From Polynucleobacter sp. AP-Ainpum-60-G11 (lineage in GTDB: Bacteria > Pseudomonadota > Gammaproteobacteria > Burkholderiales > Burkholderiaceae), in the NCBI RefSeq assembly GCF_018688375.1, contig NZ_CP061318.1, forward strand, positions 1,842,557 to 1,906,556: a stretch of 64,000 nt of DNA. The letters are read 5' to 3'. Positions 1-9,749 of the stretch are shown here, piece after piece. The notes beneath the pieces are model-generated. The model was not told where the DNA came from, ran no database searches, and worked only from the letters and a program-made list of their open reading frames with translations. The position numbers and the translations under genes were made by a program. Within the stretch, counting starts at the first letter, position 1, and each line of letters opens with the position of its first letter.

Positions 1-701
1 AATCGACCGGTTGGGTTTACCAAGAAGTTAATCGCACCTTTGATCAAATGCTTTGGCAACACTGGTTTGATAATTTCTTCGATCACTGCTTCGCGCAATT
101 TCTCGAGAGAAATTTCTTCATCATGCTGTGTAGAGAGAACTACGGTGTCGATTGAGTCAGGCTTGCCATCCACGTAACGCAGGGTCACTTGTGACTTTGC
201 ATCTGGACGCAACCAGTTCAAGCGGCCATCACGGCGCAGTTGAGATTGACGTTCTACTAAGCGGTGTGACAAGTGAATTGGCAAAGGCATAAGCTCTGCA
301 GTCTCGTCACAGGCGTAACCAAACATCAAACCTTGGTCACCAGCACCTTGATCTAGACCATCGTCATGTGCCTTGTCAACGCCCTGAGCGATATCAGGAC
401 TTTGCTTGTCATAAGCAACCAGCACGGCACAACCCTTGTAATCAATACCGTAATCAGTGTTGTCGTAACCAATTTCACGCAAAGTATTACGTGCTACTTG
501 AATGTAATCCACATTGGCATTCGTTGTAATCTCACCAGCCAATACTACTAAGCCGGTATTACACAAAGTTTCCGCAGCAACACGTGCAGTTGGGTCCTGA
601 GCCAGGATTGAGTCCAGGATGGCATCAGAGATTTGGTCTGCTACTTTATCGGGGTGACCTTCAGAAACTGATTCTGAGGTAAAGAAGTAATCATTAGCCA
701 T
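1..701 (-). CDS. metK: S-adenosylmethionine synthetase, N-terminal part (runs off left edge)
   Basis: Makes S-adenosylmethionine from methionine and ATP in the cytosol. About 233 N-terminal residues are visible. Translation begins [19 protein letters not shown], the MetK N-terminal signature with the conserved HPDK, and at the window edge it runs into NPTGRF, the start of the family's glycine-rich motif, so roughly the last 40% lies outside. The ATG (699-701) follows an AAAGGA ribosome binding site (709-714). The gene is divergent from the lipid A acyltransferase at 906. Its roughly 115-base leader holds a SAM-II-like aptamer, which would give feedback control by the product. No frameshift is seen in the visible part. 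Confidence 0.97.
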   Translation of the reverse strand, partial: MANDYFFTSESVSEGHPDKVADQISDAILDSILAQDPTARVAAETLCNTGLVVLAGEITTNANVDYIQVARNTLREIGYDNTDYGIDYKGCAVLVAYDKQSPDIAQGVDKAHDDGLDQGAGDQGLMFGYACDETAELMPLPIHLSHRLVERQSQLRRDGRLNWLRPDAKSQVTLRYVDGKPDSIDTVVLSTQHDEEISLEKLREAVIEEIIKPVLPKHLIKGAINFLVNPTGR

Positions 702-764
702 TGCATATTCCTTTAAAAAATTAACACGATCAAATGGACAACTCGACGTGCCAGGAATTTCAAC

Positions 765-820
765 GGCGACGCTTTAGCAGAATTTATGAATCGCCCTGCA
801 AGTTGCCTTAACTCAGCGAT
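765..820 (-). promoter_or_regulatory. SAM-II-type riboswitch in the metK leader
   Basis: On the minus strand the leader carries CGCTGAGTTAA, then TTGCAGGGCGA, ATAAAT and GCTAAA in the order of the SAM-II (metA motif) aptamer as I recall it. Helix P1 can form from six pairs (815-820 with 790-795). Pseudoknot pairs are available between GCAG (796-799) and CTGC (777-780) and between GGC (805-807) and GCC (765-767). Position directly in front of metK fits SAM feedback. No strong intrinsic terminator follows before the ribosome binding site, so control may act on translation. Identification is from memory of the consensus, without a covariance-model search. Confidence 0.72.
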
Positions 821-826
821 GGATGA

Positions 827-856
827 ATTCTATCCGAAAAACACCTTATTCATCAA
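827..856 (-). promoter_or_regulatory. Candidate metK promoter
   Basis: TTGATG (851-856) and TAGAAT (827-832) are separated by 18 bases on the minus strand and resemble sigma-70 boxes. A start about seven bases downstream of the -10 box falls at the first base of the SAM-II-like aptamer, which supports both assignments. Sequence-only prediction. Confidence 0.5.
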
Positions 857-905
857 GCCAAACAAGAAATTTGGCCCTATCCCCAGCATTGAATATCATT
901 AGAGG

Positions 906-1766
906 GTGCGTAAATACCTTCTCAAGCTAACCCTCGCTGCAATAGCGGTATTACCCTTATTCCTTGTTCAGGTGATTGGGGCTGCTTTAGGGGCTCTGGC
1001 TTATGTGGGCTCCAAGCAATATCGATCACTTTTTCGCCCTCAATACGAAGCAGCTATTAAAAGTCATCATTTACCCCTGCAAATCTGGCATGCTGCTGCC
1101 GCTTCAGGACAACTCTTCTCGGACAGTTTGTGGATTTGGCGCAATCCATCAAAGGCGCTTAAGCTAGTCGAGGTCCAGGACTGGGATCTGGTTGAGGAAG
1201 CTATTAACGAGGGTCATGGCTTAGTCATGCTGACTCCACACCTCGGTGGTTTTGAAATCATTCCCCGGGTCTTAGCTCAGCACTTTCCTGCGACCATTCT
1301 TTATCGCCCGTCTCGCCAAGAATGGCTTAACGAAGTGGTGGAAGAGGGTCGCGCTTATCCCAATATGCATTTTGTACCAACCAACCTCAATGGCGTTCGC
1401 CAAATGACACGCGCCCTCACTCGCGGAGAAGCCATTGGCATTCTTCCAGATCAAGTACCTAGCGGCGGTGAAGGTGTTTGGGTACCCTTTTTCGGGCGCC
1501 CTGCCTATACGACCCCACTTCCCGCTCGCTTAGCTAATCGCAATAACACGCCGGTTGTGATGTTTACCGCTAAACGCAAAGGTCTTGGTAAGGGCTGGCT
1601 CATGCAAGCCAAGAGACTAGAACCGCTGTCTGAAGACTCCACAGCTGCTGCCACCGAACTCAATGTCGCAATTGAAAATGCGATCCTAGTTGCACCCAAT
1701 CAATTTATTTGGGCCTATAACCGCTACAAACATCCTAGCGGGGCAGAATTACCACCGAGCAATTAG
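906..1766 (+). CDS. Lipid A biosynthesis (LpxL/HtrB-family) acyltransferase
   Basis: Member of the LpxL/LpxM family that adds secondary acyl chains to Kdo-lipid A at the inner membrane. A hydrophobic N-terminal anchor (about 8-35) is followed by the catalytic HxxxxE motif, H112 and E117 in TPHLGGFE, with further family blocks FVPTN and GILPDQVP. At 286 residues it has normal family length. Translation must begin at the GTG at 906 because an in-frame stop lies six bases upstream. The AGAGG before it is unusually close, so a slightly later start is possible. It is the first of two adjacent family members; which acyl position it serves cannot be told. Confidence 0.9.
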   Translation: MRKYLLKLTLAAIAVLPLFLVQVIGAALGALAYVGSKQYRSLFRPQYEAAIKSHHLPLQIWHAAAASGQLFSDSLWIWRNPSKALKLVEVQDWDLVEEAINEGHGLVMLTPHLGGFEIIPRVLAQHFPATILYRPSRQEWLNEVVEEGRAYPNMHFVPTNLNGVRQMTRALTRGEAIGILPDQVPSGGEGVWVPFFGRPAYTTPLPARLANRNNTPVVMFTAKRKGLGKGWLMQAKRLEPLSEDSTAAATELNVAIENAILVAPNQFIWAYNRYKHPSGAELPPSN

Positions 1767-1791
1767 TTAATAAATTTATAATTTATTCGAC

Positions 1792-2691
1792 ATGGTCTGC
1801 TTACAAAACGTTTTTAATTTTCTAGCACTGAACTTGCTACGACTATTTGCATTTCTGCCTTATGCCCTGACCATCTACATTGGCTACGGGCTTGGATGGA
1901 TGGCTGCCCACATTCCCAATGAACGTGCCAAGGTAGTTAAAACTAACTTACGCCTTTGCTTTCCCAATCTGAGCGAAGATGAAATTCATTCGCTTGCATC
2001 AGAACATTGGAAGTTATTCGGACGCAGCGTCATCGAGAGAAGTCGTATTTGGCTTGGAAGCGGAAAACAGATCACCGACATCGTCAGTATCAATTCTGAG
2101 ATTACGCTGGGAGATCGCAAGCCACGACTCTTAATCAACCCTCACTTTGTTGGACTTGAGGGCGGCTTCATGGCACTTTCTGTTTTGGCTAGTCAGCACG
2201 ATTGGCCACGTGGTGCCGGTCTCTACCAAAATATGAAGAACCCATTCTTTAATCAAAAAATGATTGAATGGAGAAATCGTTTTGGTGGTAAATCGATTGA
2301 GCGTCAAAGTCGCTTGCGTGATTTGATTCGCGAAATTCAAACGGGTAACTTTATTTTCATTGCGCCTGATATTGATCTTGGGCCACGCGACTCCGTTTTT
2401 GTCCCCTTCTTTGGAATCCAAACCAATACGATCACTTCAGTCTCGCGCTTAGCCAAGCTGAGTGGTGCAGAGGTCTGCCTCATGACTACGACTTTAGACC
2501 CCGATCGCAAAGCCTATATTTGCAATATCAGCGCCCCACTTCCCAACTTTCCGACGGATGATGTTGAAGCTGATACTGCACGACTAAACAAATACATCGA
2601 AGACCTTGTTCGCGAAAGGCCGGCAGAGTACTATTGGGTACACAAGCGCTTTAAGCATAGGCCGCCTGGCGAGCCTAGCCTTTACAACTAA
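1792..2691 (+). CDS. Second LpxL/LpxM-family lipid A acyltransferase
   Basis: Same family as its upstream neighbour, 25 bases away, so the pair probably share a transcript. The 299-residue protein has an N-terminal membrane segment (about 10-40) and the HxxxxE catalytic motif H118/E123 (NPHFVGLE). Blocks EWRNRFGG and APDIDLG are shared almost letter for letter with the gene at 25005, which is clearly closer to this protein than the gene at 906 is. Together with the neighbour it could supply both late acylations of lipid A. Start is ATG 1792. Confidence 0.9.
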   Translation: MVCLQNVFNFLALNLLRLFAFLPYALTIYIGYGLGWMAAHIPNERAKVVKTNLRLCFPNLSEDEIHSLASEHWKLFGRSVIERSRIWLGSGKQITDIVSINSEITLGDRKPRLLINPHFVGLEGGFMALSVLASQHDWPRGAGLYQNMKNPFFNQKMIEWRNRFGGKSIERQSRLRDLIREIQTGNFIFIAPDIDLGPRDSVFVPFFGIQTNTITSVSRLAKLSGAEVCLMTTTLDPDRKAYICNISAPLPNFPTDDVEADTARLNKYIEDLVRERPAEYYWVHKRFKHRPPGEPSLYN

Positions 2692-2702
2692 TTGGAATTC
2701 TT

Positions 2703-3605
2703 TTGAGCACGAATTTAAATAAGCCTGCACGCACATTACGCTTCACCAAAATGCATGGTGCTGGCAATGATTTCATTGTGCTCAATGGGATTGATCAAGA
2801 TCTCAGCAATATCACTCGTGAAGAGTGGCATAAGCTTGCTCATCGCCAGTTTGGTATTGGTGCCGATCAAATTCTGCTGGTTGAAAAAGCTACGCGCCCT
2901 GATGCCGATTTTCGTTATCGCATCTTTAATGCTGATGGTGGTGAGGTGGAGCAATGCGGCAATGGTTCACGCTGCTTCGTTCGCTTTGTTCTCGACCAAG
3001 GTCTTTCCACGAAAAATCCTTTGCGCGTAGAAGTAGCGCATACTGTTCTCACCCTGAGATCTCATGATGATGGCCAAGTGGAAGTGGATATGGGCGCGCC
3101 GATTTTTGAGCACAGCCAAATTCCATTTAATCCAAGTGGCCTAGCAAGTAAGCAAGAGTTTCATGAGATGCTCTACGCACTGCCTATTGCTAAACCTGCG
3201 ATGCACGATAGTTTGGTCGGTGTCTTATCGATGGGCAATCCCCATGCAGTTCAAGTGGTGGGTGATGTTGACAGCGCACCCGTTCTCGAAGAAGGTCCAT
3301 CAATCGAGAGAGATCCGGCATTTCCAAAAAGAGTTAATGCAGGCTATATGCAAGTCTTGAATCGCAATGCAATTAAGTTGCGCGTCTATGAGCGCGGCGC
3401 TGGCGAGACGCTCGCTTGTGGCACTGGCGCATGCGCTGCAGTAGTCTCCGGCATTCGTCGTGGCTTACTTGACTCCCCCGTCAAAGTGCGCACCCGTGGC
3501 GGTGATTTGCAAATTGCCTGGGGTGGCATGATCAATGAAGTGGCTCAGAGCGTCATCATGACTGGGCCAGCCATCACCGTGTTCGAAGGCGAAACGAAGA
3601 TCTAA
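2703..3605 (+). CDS. dapF: Diaminopimelate epimerase
   Basis: Interconverts LL- and meso-diaminopimelate, the last step before lysine and the source of the peptidoglycan cross-linking residue. The two catalytic cysteines are visible as C85 (EQCGNGSRC) and C239 (LACGTGACA), and the N-terminal MHGAGNDF signature is at 17-24. At 300 residues it is slightly longer than the usual 270-280 because of an insert around 140-165. The best start is TTG at 2703, 11 bases after the acyltransferase stop; the first ATG (2751) would fall inside the conserved MHGAGND block. Likely last gene of the three-gene plus-strand unit. Confidence 0.96.
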   Translation: MSTNLNKPARTLRFTKMHGAGNDFIVLNGIDQDLSNITREEWHKLAHRQFGIGADQILLVEKATRPDADFRYRIFNADGGEVEQCGNGSRCFVRFVLDQGLSTKNPLRVEVAHTVLTLRSHDDGQVEVDMGAPIFEHSQIPFNPSGLASKQEFHEMLYALPIAKPAMHDSLVGVLSMGNPHAVQVVGDVDSAPVLEEGPSIERDPAFPKRVNAGYMQVLNRNAIKLRVYERGAGETLACGTGACAAVVSGIRRGLLDSPVKVRTRGGDLQIAWGGMINEVAQSVIMTGPAITVFEGETKI

Positions 3606-3650
3606 AGAGCGGAAGCGCTGCAAGTACGGTTGCCGCCACTATTCTTTAGA

Positions 3651-4319
3651 TTAAATCCCGTACTTCTCGCGATAGGCTTTTACTGCTGGTAAATAGTTTG
3701 TTAGATCGGCATTACTGGAGCCAGTTAAGAAAGCCATCAAGTCTGCCAAGTTTGCAATAGCCACTACCGGCAAGCCAAACTCTTGTTCAACAGCTTGTAC
3801 TGCGGACTTGTCGCCAATCTCTGTAGCGGTTCCTGACTTCTCCATACGATCCAAAGCAATTAATACCGCTGCTGGCTCAGCACCTGCATCGCGAATCAAC
3901 TTCACAGACTCGCGTACCGATGTCCCTGCCGAAATCACATCATCGATGATGACCACTTTGCCTTTAACTGGAGCGCCCACCAATGAGCCTCCCTCGCCAT
4001 GATCTTTGGCTTCCTTGCGATTGTAGGCATAAGGCACATTATGACCAGCATCAGCTAAAGCGATTGCAGTGGCAGCGGCCAAGGTGATGCCTTTATAAGC
4101 GGGGCCATAAAGCATGTCGTATTGCAGGCCAGACTCTTGCAAAGCCTTGGCGTAGTAACGACCCAAGGCGCTTAAGCGTGCGCCATCATTAAATCCACCT
4201 GCATTAAAGAAATAAGGAGAATGGCGTCCTGCTTTAGTTTTAAACTCCCCAAACGACAAAACATTTGCCTCTAAGGCAAATTGAATAAAGTTATCTTGAT
4301 TTGAATTTTTTGAGCTCAT
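3651..4319 (-). CDS. pyrE: Orotate phosphoribosyltransferase
   Basis: Joins orotate to PRPP to give orotidine 5'-monophosphate in pyrimidine synthesis. The PRPP-binding loop VVIIDDVISAGTS lies at 122-134 and the flexible catalytic loop with RKEAKDHGEGG at 101-111. At 222 residues it is typical of the enzyme. The ATG at 4319 is separated by only eight bases from the divergent xth start, so promoters of the two genes must overlap or lie within coding sequence. The 3' end converges with dapF across a 45-base gap. Confidence 0.96.
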   Translation of the reverse strand: MSSKNSNQDNFIQFALEANVLSFGEFKTKAGRHSPYFFNAGGFNDGARLSALGRYYAKALQESGLQYDMLYGPAYKGITLAAATAIALADAGHNVPYAYNRKEAKDHGEGGSLVGAPVKGKVVIIDDVISAGTSVRESVKLIRDAGAEPAAVLIALDRMEKSGTATEIGDKSAVQAVEQEFGLPVVAIANLADLMAFLTGSSNADLTNYLPAVKAYREKYGI

Positions 4320-4327
4320 AGGCCTAT

Positions 4328-5110
4328 ATGTTACGCATCATTTCTGCCAACCTCAACGGTATCCGCTCCGCGGTCAAAAAAGGCTTTATGCCATGGGTTG
4401 TGAAGCAAAAGGCGGACTTTGTCTGCATGCAGGAGCTCAAGGCTCAGCAAGACGATTTAGAAGATGCCATTCTCAATCCAGATGGTCTGCATGGCTTCTT
4501 TCACCATGCTGAGAAAAAGGGCTACAGCGGCTGCGGCATCTACACCCCACATAAGCCGGATGAGGTGCTCTACGGCTATGGCAATGAGGAGTTCGATGCC
4601 GAGGGTCGCTATGTCGAGGCTCGATTCAAAAAGCTCTCTGTCATCTCGGTGTATATGCCATCAGGCTCTAGCTCGCCAGAAAGGCAAGAGGCAAAGTATC
4701 GCTATCTCGATTCTTTTTTGCCACACCTAATTGACCTTAAGAAATCAGGGCGAGAAATTGTGCTGTGCGGCGACGTGAATATTGCCCACAATGAGATTGA
4801 CCTCAAAAACTGGAAAGGCAATCTCAAAAACTCAGGATTTTTACCAGAAGAGCGTGCCTGGCTAACAAACCTATTTAGTCAAGTTGGTTACGTAGACGTT
4901 TATAGAAAGCTAGAGCCTGAAGCGACTGATACCTGCTACACCTGGTGGAGTAATCGCGGTCAAGCGTATGCAAAGAACGTGGGCTGGCGCATTGACTATC
5001 ACATCACCACTCCGGGGATTGCAGCAAGCGCAAAGAATACTGCCATATATAAAGATGAACGCTTCTCAGACCACGCGCCACTGACAGTAGATTACGACTG
5101 GTCTATTTAG
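4328..5110 (+). CDS. xth: Exodeoxyribonuclease III-family AP endonuclease
   Basis: DNA-repair nuclease of the ExoIII/EEP family that cleaves at abasic sites and trims 3' blocks. Metal-binding E36 sits in MQELKAQ, the catalytic block GDVNIAHNEIDL near 140-155, and the terminal histidine in SDHAP at 247-251. Length (260) matches the family. The stop codon overlaps the convergent ampG-like gene by eight bases. Divergent from pyrE with an eight-base gap. Confidence 0.95.
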   Translation: MLRIISANLNGIRSAVKKGFMPWVVKQKADFVCMQELKAQQDDLEDAILNPDGLHGFFHHAEKKGYSGCGIYTPHKPDEVLYGYGNEEFDAEGRYVEARFKKLSVISVYMPSGSSSPERQEAKYRYLDSFLPHLIDLKKSGREIVLCGDVNIAHNEIDLKNWKGNLKNSGFLPEERAWLTNLFSQVGYVDVYRKLEPEATDTCYTWWSNRGQAYAKNVGWRIDYHITTPGIAASAKNTAIYKDERFSDHAPLTVDYDWSI

Positions 5111-6437
5111 CAATCTCAGCGTCGTGTTTTTTAAACTCGACAACCTTAAGGTGGATTGTGAGCCAAATCAGAATTAATACTGGCGCACCAATAATTGCGG
5201 TGCTAATAAAAAAGTTTGAGTAGCCAAAGTGATTGACAAAGACGCCTGAAAATCCTGCTAACCACTTTGGCAATAAGAGCATCATCGAACTAAACAAGGC
5301 GTACTGCGTTGCAGAGTACTGAATATTTGTCAAAGCCGATAGGAATGCAATAAACGCGGCCGTAGCAATCCCCGAGCTTAAGTTGTCAGCAGAGATTACC
5401 CAGATCAAGCCATGTAAGTCGTGGCCTTGTGTAGCAAGCCAAGCAAACAATAAATTACTCACGGCCGATAAAATAGCGCCCAAGAATAAAATTCGCATCA
5501 CACCATAGCGCAAGGTGAGAACACCACCAAGGAAGGCGCCCACCAATGTCATCACGACACCAAACACCTTGCTGACTGCTGCAACCTCATCCTTGGTATA
5601 ACCCATATCCACATAAAATGGATTGGCCATAATACCCATCACCACATCACTAATACGATAGATGGCAATTAAGGACAAAATCAAAATAGCATGCCATCCG
5701 TAACGCTTAATAAAATCTGCAAATGGCTCAATCAAAGTTTGGTGCAGCCATGCTTTTGCATTGCGGGCTTTTGCTAACTCAATGCGCACTGGCTCTTTAC
5801 TAAACAGGGTAGTGACCACACCCACACCAATCGAGAGCGCCATACAGAGATAGGCAAATTGCCAGGCAGCTGGATCGTAACCTGTGGCGCCTGATTCAGC
5901 ACGGGCGGCCAACCAAAGAACGCCTGCACCAGACCAAATTAAAGCCAGTCGATAGCCTGTTTGATAGGTAGCAGCTAAAGCTGCTTGATGATCACTATCT
6001 GCAGACTCAATCCGAAAAGCATCTAAAGCAATGTCTTGCGTTGCAGAGCCAAAGGCAACCAGGAGCGCGCACCACACAATTGGCGTGAGTTGAACTTTGG
6101 GGTCAATGCTGGCCATACCCACAAGACCAAGCACAATCAGTAACTGTGCAAAAAGAAGCCAACTACGCCGTCTGCCAAAAAATCTTGATAACAAGGGAAT
6201 AGATAGTCGATCTACCAAAGGCGCCCACATCCACTTAAACGCATAGATCAAGCCAACCCAAGTGAGATAACCAATCGTGCTGCGGTCAATGCCGGCCTCT
6301 CTTAGCCAAAAGCTGAGAGTTCCTAAAATTAGTAGTAGAGGTAGACCTGCAGAGAAGCCCAAGAAGAGCATTCGGAGACAAGGCCATTCGAGATAAACCC
6401 GAAAATCTTTCAGCCAGGACTCAATCGTACTAAGCAC
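5103..6437 (-). CDS. ampG: AmpG-family muropeptide transporter (MFS)
   Basis: Major-facilitator permease that in characterised relatives carries anhydromuropeptides from periplasm to cytosol for cell-wall recycling. The 444-residue protein has about twelve hydrophobic segments. The first region reads FLGFSAGLPLLLILGTLSFWL and KWMWAPLVDR, which is characteristic of AmpG, and RRRSWL lies in the first cytosolic loop. Its start overlaps the metW end by eight bases and its stop overlaps xth, so it is the last gene of the argB-slmA-metX-metW-ampG run. Substrate is inferred from family membership. Confidence 0.88.
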   Translation of the reverse strand: MLSTIESWLKDFRVYLEWPCLRMLFLGFSAGLPLLLILGTLSFWLREAGIDRSTIGYLTWVGLIYAFKWMWAPLVDRLSIPLLSRFFGRRRSWLLFAQLLIVLGLVGMASIDPKVQLTPIVWCALLVAFGSATQDIALDAFRIESADSDHQAALAATYQTGYRLALIWSGAGVLWLAARAESGATGYDPAAWQFAYLCMALSIGVGVVTTLFSKEPVRIELAKARNAKAWLHQTLIEPFADFIKRYGWHAILILSLIAIYRISDVVMGIMANPFYVDMGYTKDEVAAVSKVFGVVMTLVGAFLGGVLTLRYGVMRILFLGAILSAVSNLLFAWLATQGHDLHGLIWVISADNLSSGIATAAFIAFLSALTNIQYSATQYALFSSMMLLLPKWLAGFSGVFVNHFGYSNFFISTAIIGAPVLILIWLTIHLKVVEFKKHDAEIAK

Positions 6438-7011
6438 GTCGAACGCGGAACAGCGCTAGGCTTCCAAAAAGATTGGGCATCAAGGTAACCTGACGGCCCT
6501 CGTGCAAGATACATTGATCCAAAATTTGCAAACCTAAGCTCGAAGCCAACTTTTCAAAATCAGCGACCGTGAGAACACGCACGTTAGGTGTGTTGTACCA
6601 CTGGTATGGCAGGCTCTTAGAGACGGGCATGCGGCCAAAGCCAACCGACAGGCGATGAGACCAATGGCCAAAGTTTGGGAAAGAAACAATTGACTCTTTG
6701 CCAACTCGAACTACTTCACGCAAGATCTTTTCAGTTTCATGAATGGTCTGCAATGTCTGTGAGAGCACTACCGTATCAAAGCTATTGTTCTCAAAGAGCG
6801 CTAAGCCCCCTTCAAGATTTTGCTGAATGACATTCAATCCTTTTTGCACGCATGAAAGCACACGTGCATCATCAATCTCTACGCCGTAGGCATGAACCGG
6901 TTTTTTCTTTTGCAAATACTCTAAGAAGCTGCCATCACCGCAACCGAGATCTAGCACTTCACTATTAGGCGCTATCCAGTTCGCTATTGCGGCAAAGTCT
7001 GCGCGCTTCAT
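6430..7011 (-). CDS. metW: Methionine biosynthesis protein MetW (methyltransferase fold)
   Basis: Small class I methyltransferase-fold protein always paired with metX in many proteobacteria; its biochemical role is not settled. The SAM-binding motif [11 protein letters not shown] is at 19-29 and the later signature [12 protein letters not shown] at about 106-117. At 193 residues it is standard. The ATG overlaps the metX stop by four bases, indicating translational coupling. Confidence 0.93.
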   Translation of the reverse strand: MKRADFAAIANWIAPNSEVLDLGCGDGSFLEYLQKKKPVHAYGVEIDDARVLSCVQKGLNVIQQNLEGGLALFENNSFDTVVLSQTLQTIHETEKILREVVRVGKESIVSFPNFGHWSHRLSVGFGRMPVSKSLPYQWYNTPNVRVLTVADFEKLASSLGLQILDQCILHEGRQVTLMPNLFGSLALFRVRRA

Positions 7012-8147
7012 GATTTAGCCTCTAGCATTTGTTCAAAATAAGCACGAATCAGATTGTGATAACGAGGGTCATCTAACAAGAAAGCATCATGCCCGTGTGG
7101 CGCATCAATCTCTGCATAACTTACTTCACTCTTGTTGCTGAGTAAAGATTCCACAATCTCGCGACTACGATTGGGTGGAAAACGCCAATCGGTTGAAAAG
7201 CTCACTACCAAAAACTTAGCCTGCACTTCCGCTAAAGCACGATTGAGGCTACCCTCATAACGACGGGAAGGGTCAAAATAATCTAATGCTCTGGTGATCA
7301 GCAAATAGGTGTTGGCATCAAAGTACGTGGAGAACTTATCGCCTTGATGACGCAAATAACTCTCTACCTCAAATTCGACATCAAAACTAAAACGATAGTC
7401 TTGAGATTCACCGTAAGGTCGTTGTAATTCGCGCCCAAACTTTTCTGCCATGTCATCGTCAGATAAGTACGTAATATGTCCAACCATACGAGCCAACTTT
7501 AGACCGCGCTTTGGCACCACGCCATGCTCGTAATAATTACCACCATGAAAATCAGGGTCAGACAAAATAGCGTTTCGCGCCACTTCATTAAATGCAATAT
7601 TTTGTGCGCTTAACTTTGGTGTTGAGGCGATTACCAAGCAATGCGCGAGGCGTCTAGGAAACTGAATTGACCAAGCCAATGCTTGCATACCACCCAAGCT
7701 TCCGCCCATCACCGCAGCAAAACGGCGAATACCCAACTTATCAGCCAAGCGCGCCTGGGTGTTTACCCAATCTTCTACTGTGATGACCGGGAAATCGGCG
7801 CCATAAGGCTTGCCAGTAGCGGGATTAATGCTCATCGGCCCAGTAGACCCAAAGCAAGAGCCCAAGTTATTAACGCCAATGACAAAGAAGTGGTTCGTAT
7901 CTACCGGCTTGCCTGGCCCAATCATGTTGTCCCACCAACCAATATCGCTTGCATCATCGGGGTTGGGACCGGCTACATGGTGCGATGCATTGAGCGCATG
8001 GCAAACCAGCACAGCATTACTTTTATCGGCATTGAGCTTGCCGTAAGTTTCAATAACTAAATCGTAGCCCGATAAGATGGCGCCACTTTGCAAAGGCAAG
8101 GGCTCGGCAAAGTGGATCGTGTTTCTAGAGAGGTGCAGCTCGCTCAT
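7008..8147 (-). CDS. metX: Homoserine O-acyltransferase (MetX type)
   Basis: Alpha/beta-hydrolase-fold enzyme that acylates homoserine for methionine synthesis. The nucleophile S150 lies in [10 protein letters not shown], the oxyanion region in [10 protein letters not shown] (48-57), a catalytic Asp near 320 and His353 in PHGHDAFL. At 379 residues it matches family length. Proteobacterial MetX enzymes may use acetyl- or succinyl-CoA; the sequence as read does not settle which. It overlaps slmA by four bases upstream and metW by four downstream, placing methionine synthesis in one operon with a cell-division regulator. Confidence 0.95.
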   Translation of the reverse strand: MSELHLSRNTIHFAEPLPLQSGAILSGYDLVIETYGKLNADKSNAVLVCHALNASHHVAGPNPDDASDIGWWDNMIGPGKPVDTNHFFVIGVNNLGSCFGSTGPMSINPATGKPYGADFPVITVEDWVNTQARLADKLGIRRFAAVMGGSLGGMQALAWSIQFPRRLAHCLVIASTPKLSAQNIAFNEVARNAILSDPDFHGGNYYEHGVVPKRGLKLARMVGHITYLSDDDMAEKFGRELQRPYGESQDYRFSFDVEFEVESYLRHQGDKFSTYFDANTYLLITRALDYFDPSRRYEGSLNRALAEVQAKFLVVSFSTDWRFPPNRSREIVESLLSNKSEVSYAEIDAPHGHDAFLLDDPRYHNLIRAYFEQMLEAKS

Positions 8148-8800
8148 TCGGACAGAAGAATGCGTAGGCTAATATCAGACGCTTCGGTTGGCAACTTTTT
8201 AAAGCCGCTTCGTGCAAATCGATGCCAGCGCCCAAGAACGCAACTCATCAACATAGCTGCGCGGACACTTACTTCATCTTGACTTACATTTGCCCAAGCC
8301 CCACCTTGTGTTTGAGCGATACGTAAAGACTGCTTGAGGGATGCCTCCACGCGATCGAGTACTTGTGTAATACGTTCCTGCAGGCGATCATCCTCTTGCA
8401 ACAACGCATCGCCTAAAAGAACACGAGTCATGCCAGGGTTCTTTTCTGCAAAGAATAAAAGCATCTGCAAAATACCGCGAGCTTGTGCGAGGCCAGACTC
8501 TTCTTTTTGATTAATTTGATTAATCAGACCAAAAACTGTTTGCTCGATAAAAGAAATCAAACCTTCAAACATCTGCGCTTTACTGGCGAAATGTCGATAG
8601 AGTGCTGCTTCTGAAACTTGAATTTTTGCTGCTAGAGCCGCAGTCGTAACGCGTTCCGCCTTCGGATTTTGCAACATCTCAGCCAACACTTGCAAGATCT
8701 GTAAACGGCGCTCGCCTGGGCGAGGACGCTTACGCGTCTTACCCTCTTCGGCAACTGTTGCCTCGATCTCTGATGCAGTAGGGGCTAAGGAATCACGCAT
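8144..8800 (-). CDS. slmA: Nucleoid occlusion factor SlmA (TetR family)
   Basis: DNA-binding protein that blocks FtsZ assembly over the nucleoid in characterised relatives. It has a TetR-type helix-turn-helix ([20 protein letters not shown], about residues 52-71 from ATG) and the SlmA-specific [17 protein letters not shown] following it. I use ATG 8800 (218 residues); a TTG at 8818 would add six residues and lies four bases from the argB stop. Co-transcription with argB and metX is implied by spacing of a few bases. Confidence 0.88.
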   Translation of the reverse strand: MRDSLAPTASEIEATVAEEGKTRKRPRPGERRLQILQVLAEMLQNPKAERVTTAALAAKIQVSEAALYRHFASKAQMFEGLISFIEQTVFGLINQINQKEESGLAQARGILQMLLFFAEKNPGMTRVLLGDALLQEDDRLQERITQVLDRVEASLKQSLRIAQTQGGAWANVSQDEVSVRAAMLMSCVLGRWHRFARSGFKKLPTEASDISLRILLSE

Positions 8801-8821
8801 ATCTCTATCTCTTATCAACTC

Positions 8822-9724
8822 TTAGCGCGAGCGAATCATCGTTCCAAAAGCTTGTTCAGTCAAAATTTCAAGCAATAGTGAGTGCTCAATTCGACCATCA
8901 ATGATGTGCACAGAATTCACACCACTCTTTGCTGCATCTAAAGCCGAAGAAATCTTTGGCAGCATTCCACCAGAAATTGTTCCGTCAGCAAAGAGGCCGT
9001 CAATCTCACGCGCAGTTAAGTCTGTTAAGAGCGTGCCATTTTTATCCATCACGCCAGGAATGTTGGTCATCATGACTAACTTCTCAGCATGCAGAATTTC
9101 TGCCATCTTGCCAGCCACTAAGTCGGCATTAATGTTGTAAGCTTGACCTTCTTCGCTAAATCCAATTGGGGAGATCACCGGAATAAAGGCATCGTCTTGT
9201 AATGCTTTGACAACCGCAGGATTAATTGCCTCAATCTCGCCTACAAAACCTAAATCAATAGTTCCGCCAACTTTCTTTTCATCGGCAACAAACATCTTCT
9301 TTGCGCGGATCAAGCCACCATCTTTACCAGTCAAGCCAACAGCCTGCCCGCCAAAGTGGTTGATCAACATCACGATATCTTGCTGCACTTCGCCACCGAG
9401 AACCCACTCCACTACTTCCATGGTTTCTTCGTCGGTTACGCGCATGCCCTGAATAAAAGTACCGGTCTTACCAATCTTCTTAAGGGCCTCATCAATTTGT
9501 GGGCCACCACCATGCACTACTACTGGATTCATACCAACCAGCTTTAGCAAAATGACATCGCGCGCAAAACTTTCTTTGAGGCGCTGTTCAACCATCGCAT
9601 TTCCGCCGTACTTAATCACAATAGTCTTACCGTGATACGCACGAATATAAGGCAAGGCTTCGGCCAAAATCTCCGCCTTGAGTAAAGGAGAGATCTCGCT
9701 AATAGATGGGGATTGCTTAGTCAT
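8822..9724 (-). CDS. argB: Acetylglutamate kinase
   Basis: Phosphorylates N-acetylglutamate, the second step of arginine synthesis. The amino acid kinase fold is clear: KYGGNAM with K38, VHGGGPQI near 73-80, and a C-terminal GGMLPKI block. Three hundred residues is normal for the long, arginine-sensitive form. It follows dksA by 25 bases on the same strand and precedes slmA by a few bases. Confidence 0.97.
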   Translation of the reverse strand: MTKQSPSISEISPLLKAEILAEALPYIRAYHGKTIVIKYGGNAMVEQRLKESFARDVILLKLVGMNPVVVHGGGPQIDEALKKIGKTGTFIQGMRVTDEETMEVVEWVLGGEVQQDIVMLINHFGGQAVGLTGKDGGLIRAKKMFVADEKKVGGTIDLGFVGEIEAINPAVVKALQDDAFIPVISPIGFSEEGQAYNINADLVAGKMAEILHAEKLVMMTNIPGVMDKNGTLLTDLTAREIDGLFADGTISGGMLPKISSALDAAKSGVNSVHIIDGRIEHSLLLEILTEQAFGTMIRSR

Positions 9725-9749
9725 TGCTACTTTTTATTGGATCTGCAAA

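Noticed and set aside
366..551. Open frame of 61 codons on the plus strand
   Set aside because: It lies antisense within metK and has no ribosome binding site or family similarity.
5103..5110. Possible frameshift at the xth/ampG junction
   Set aside because: Both products have normal length; the eight-base overlap of convergent stops is genuine.
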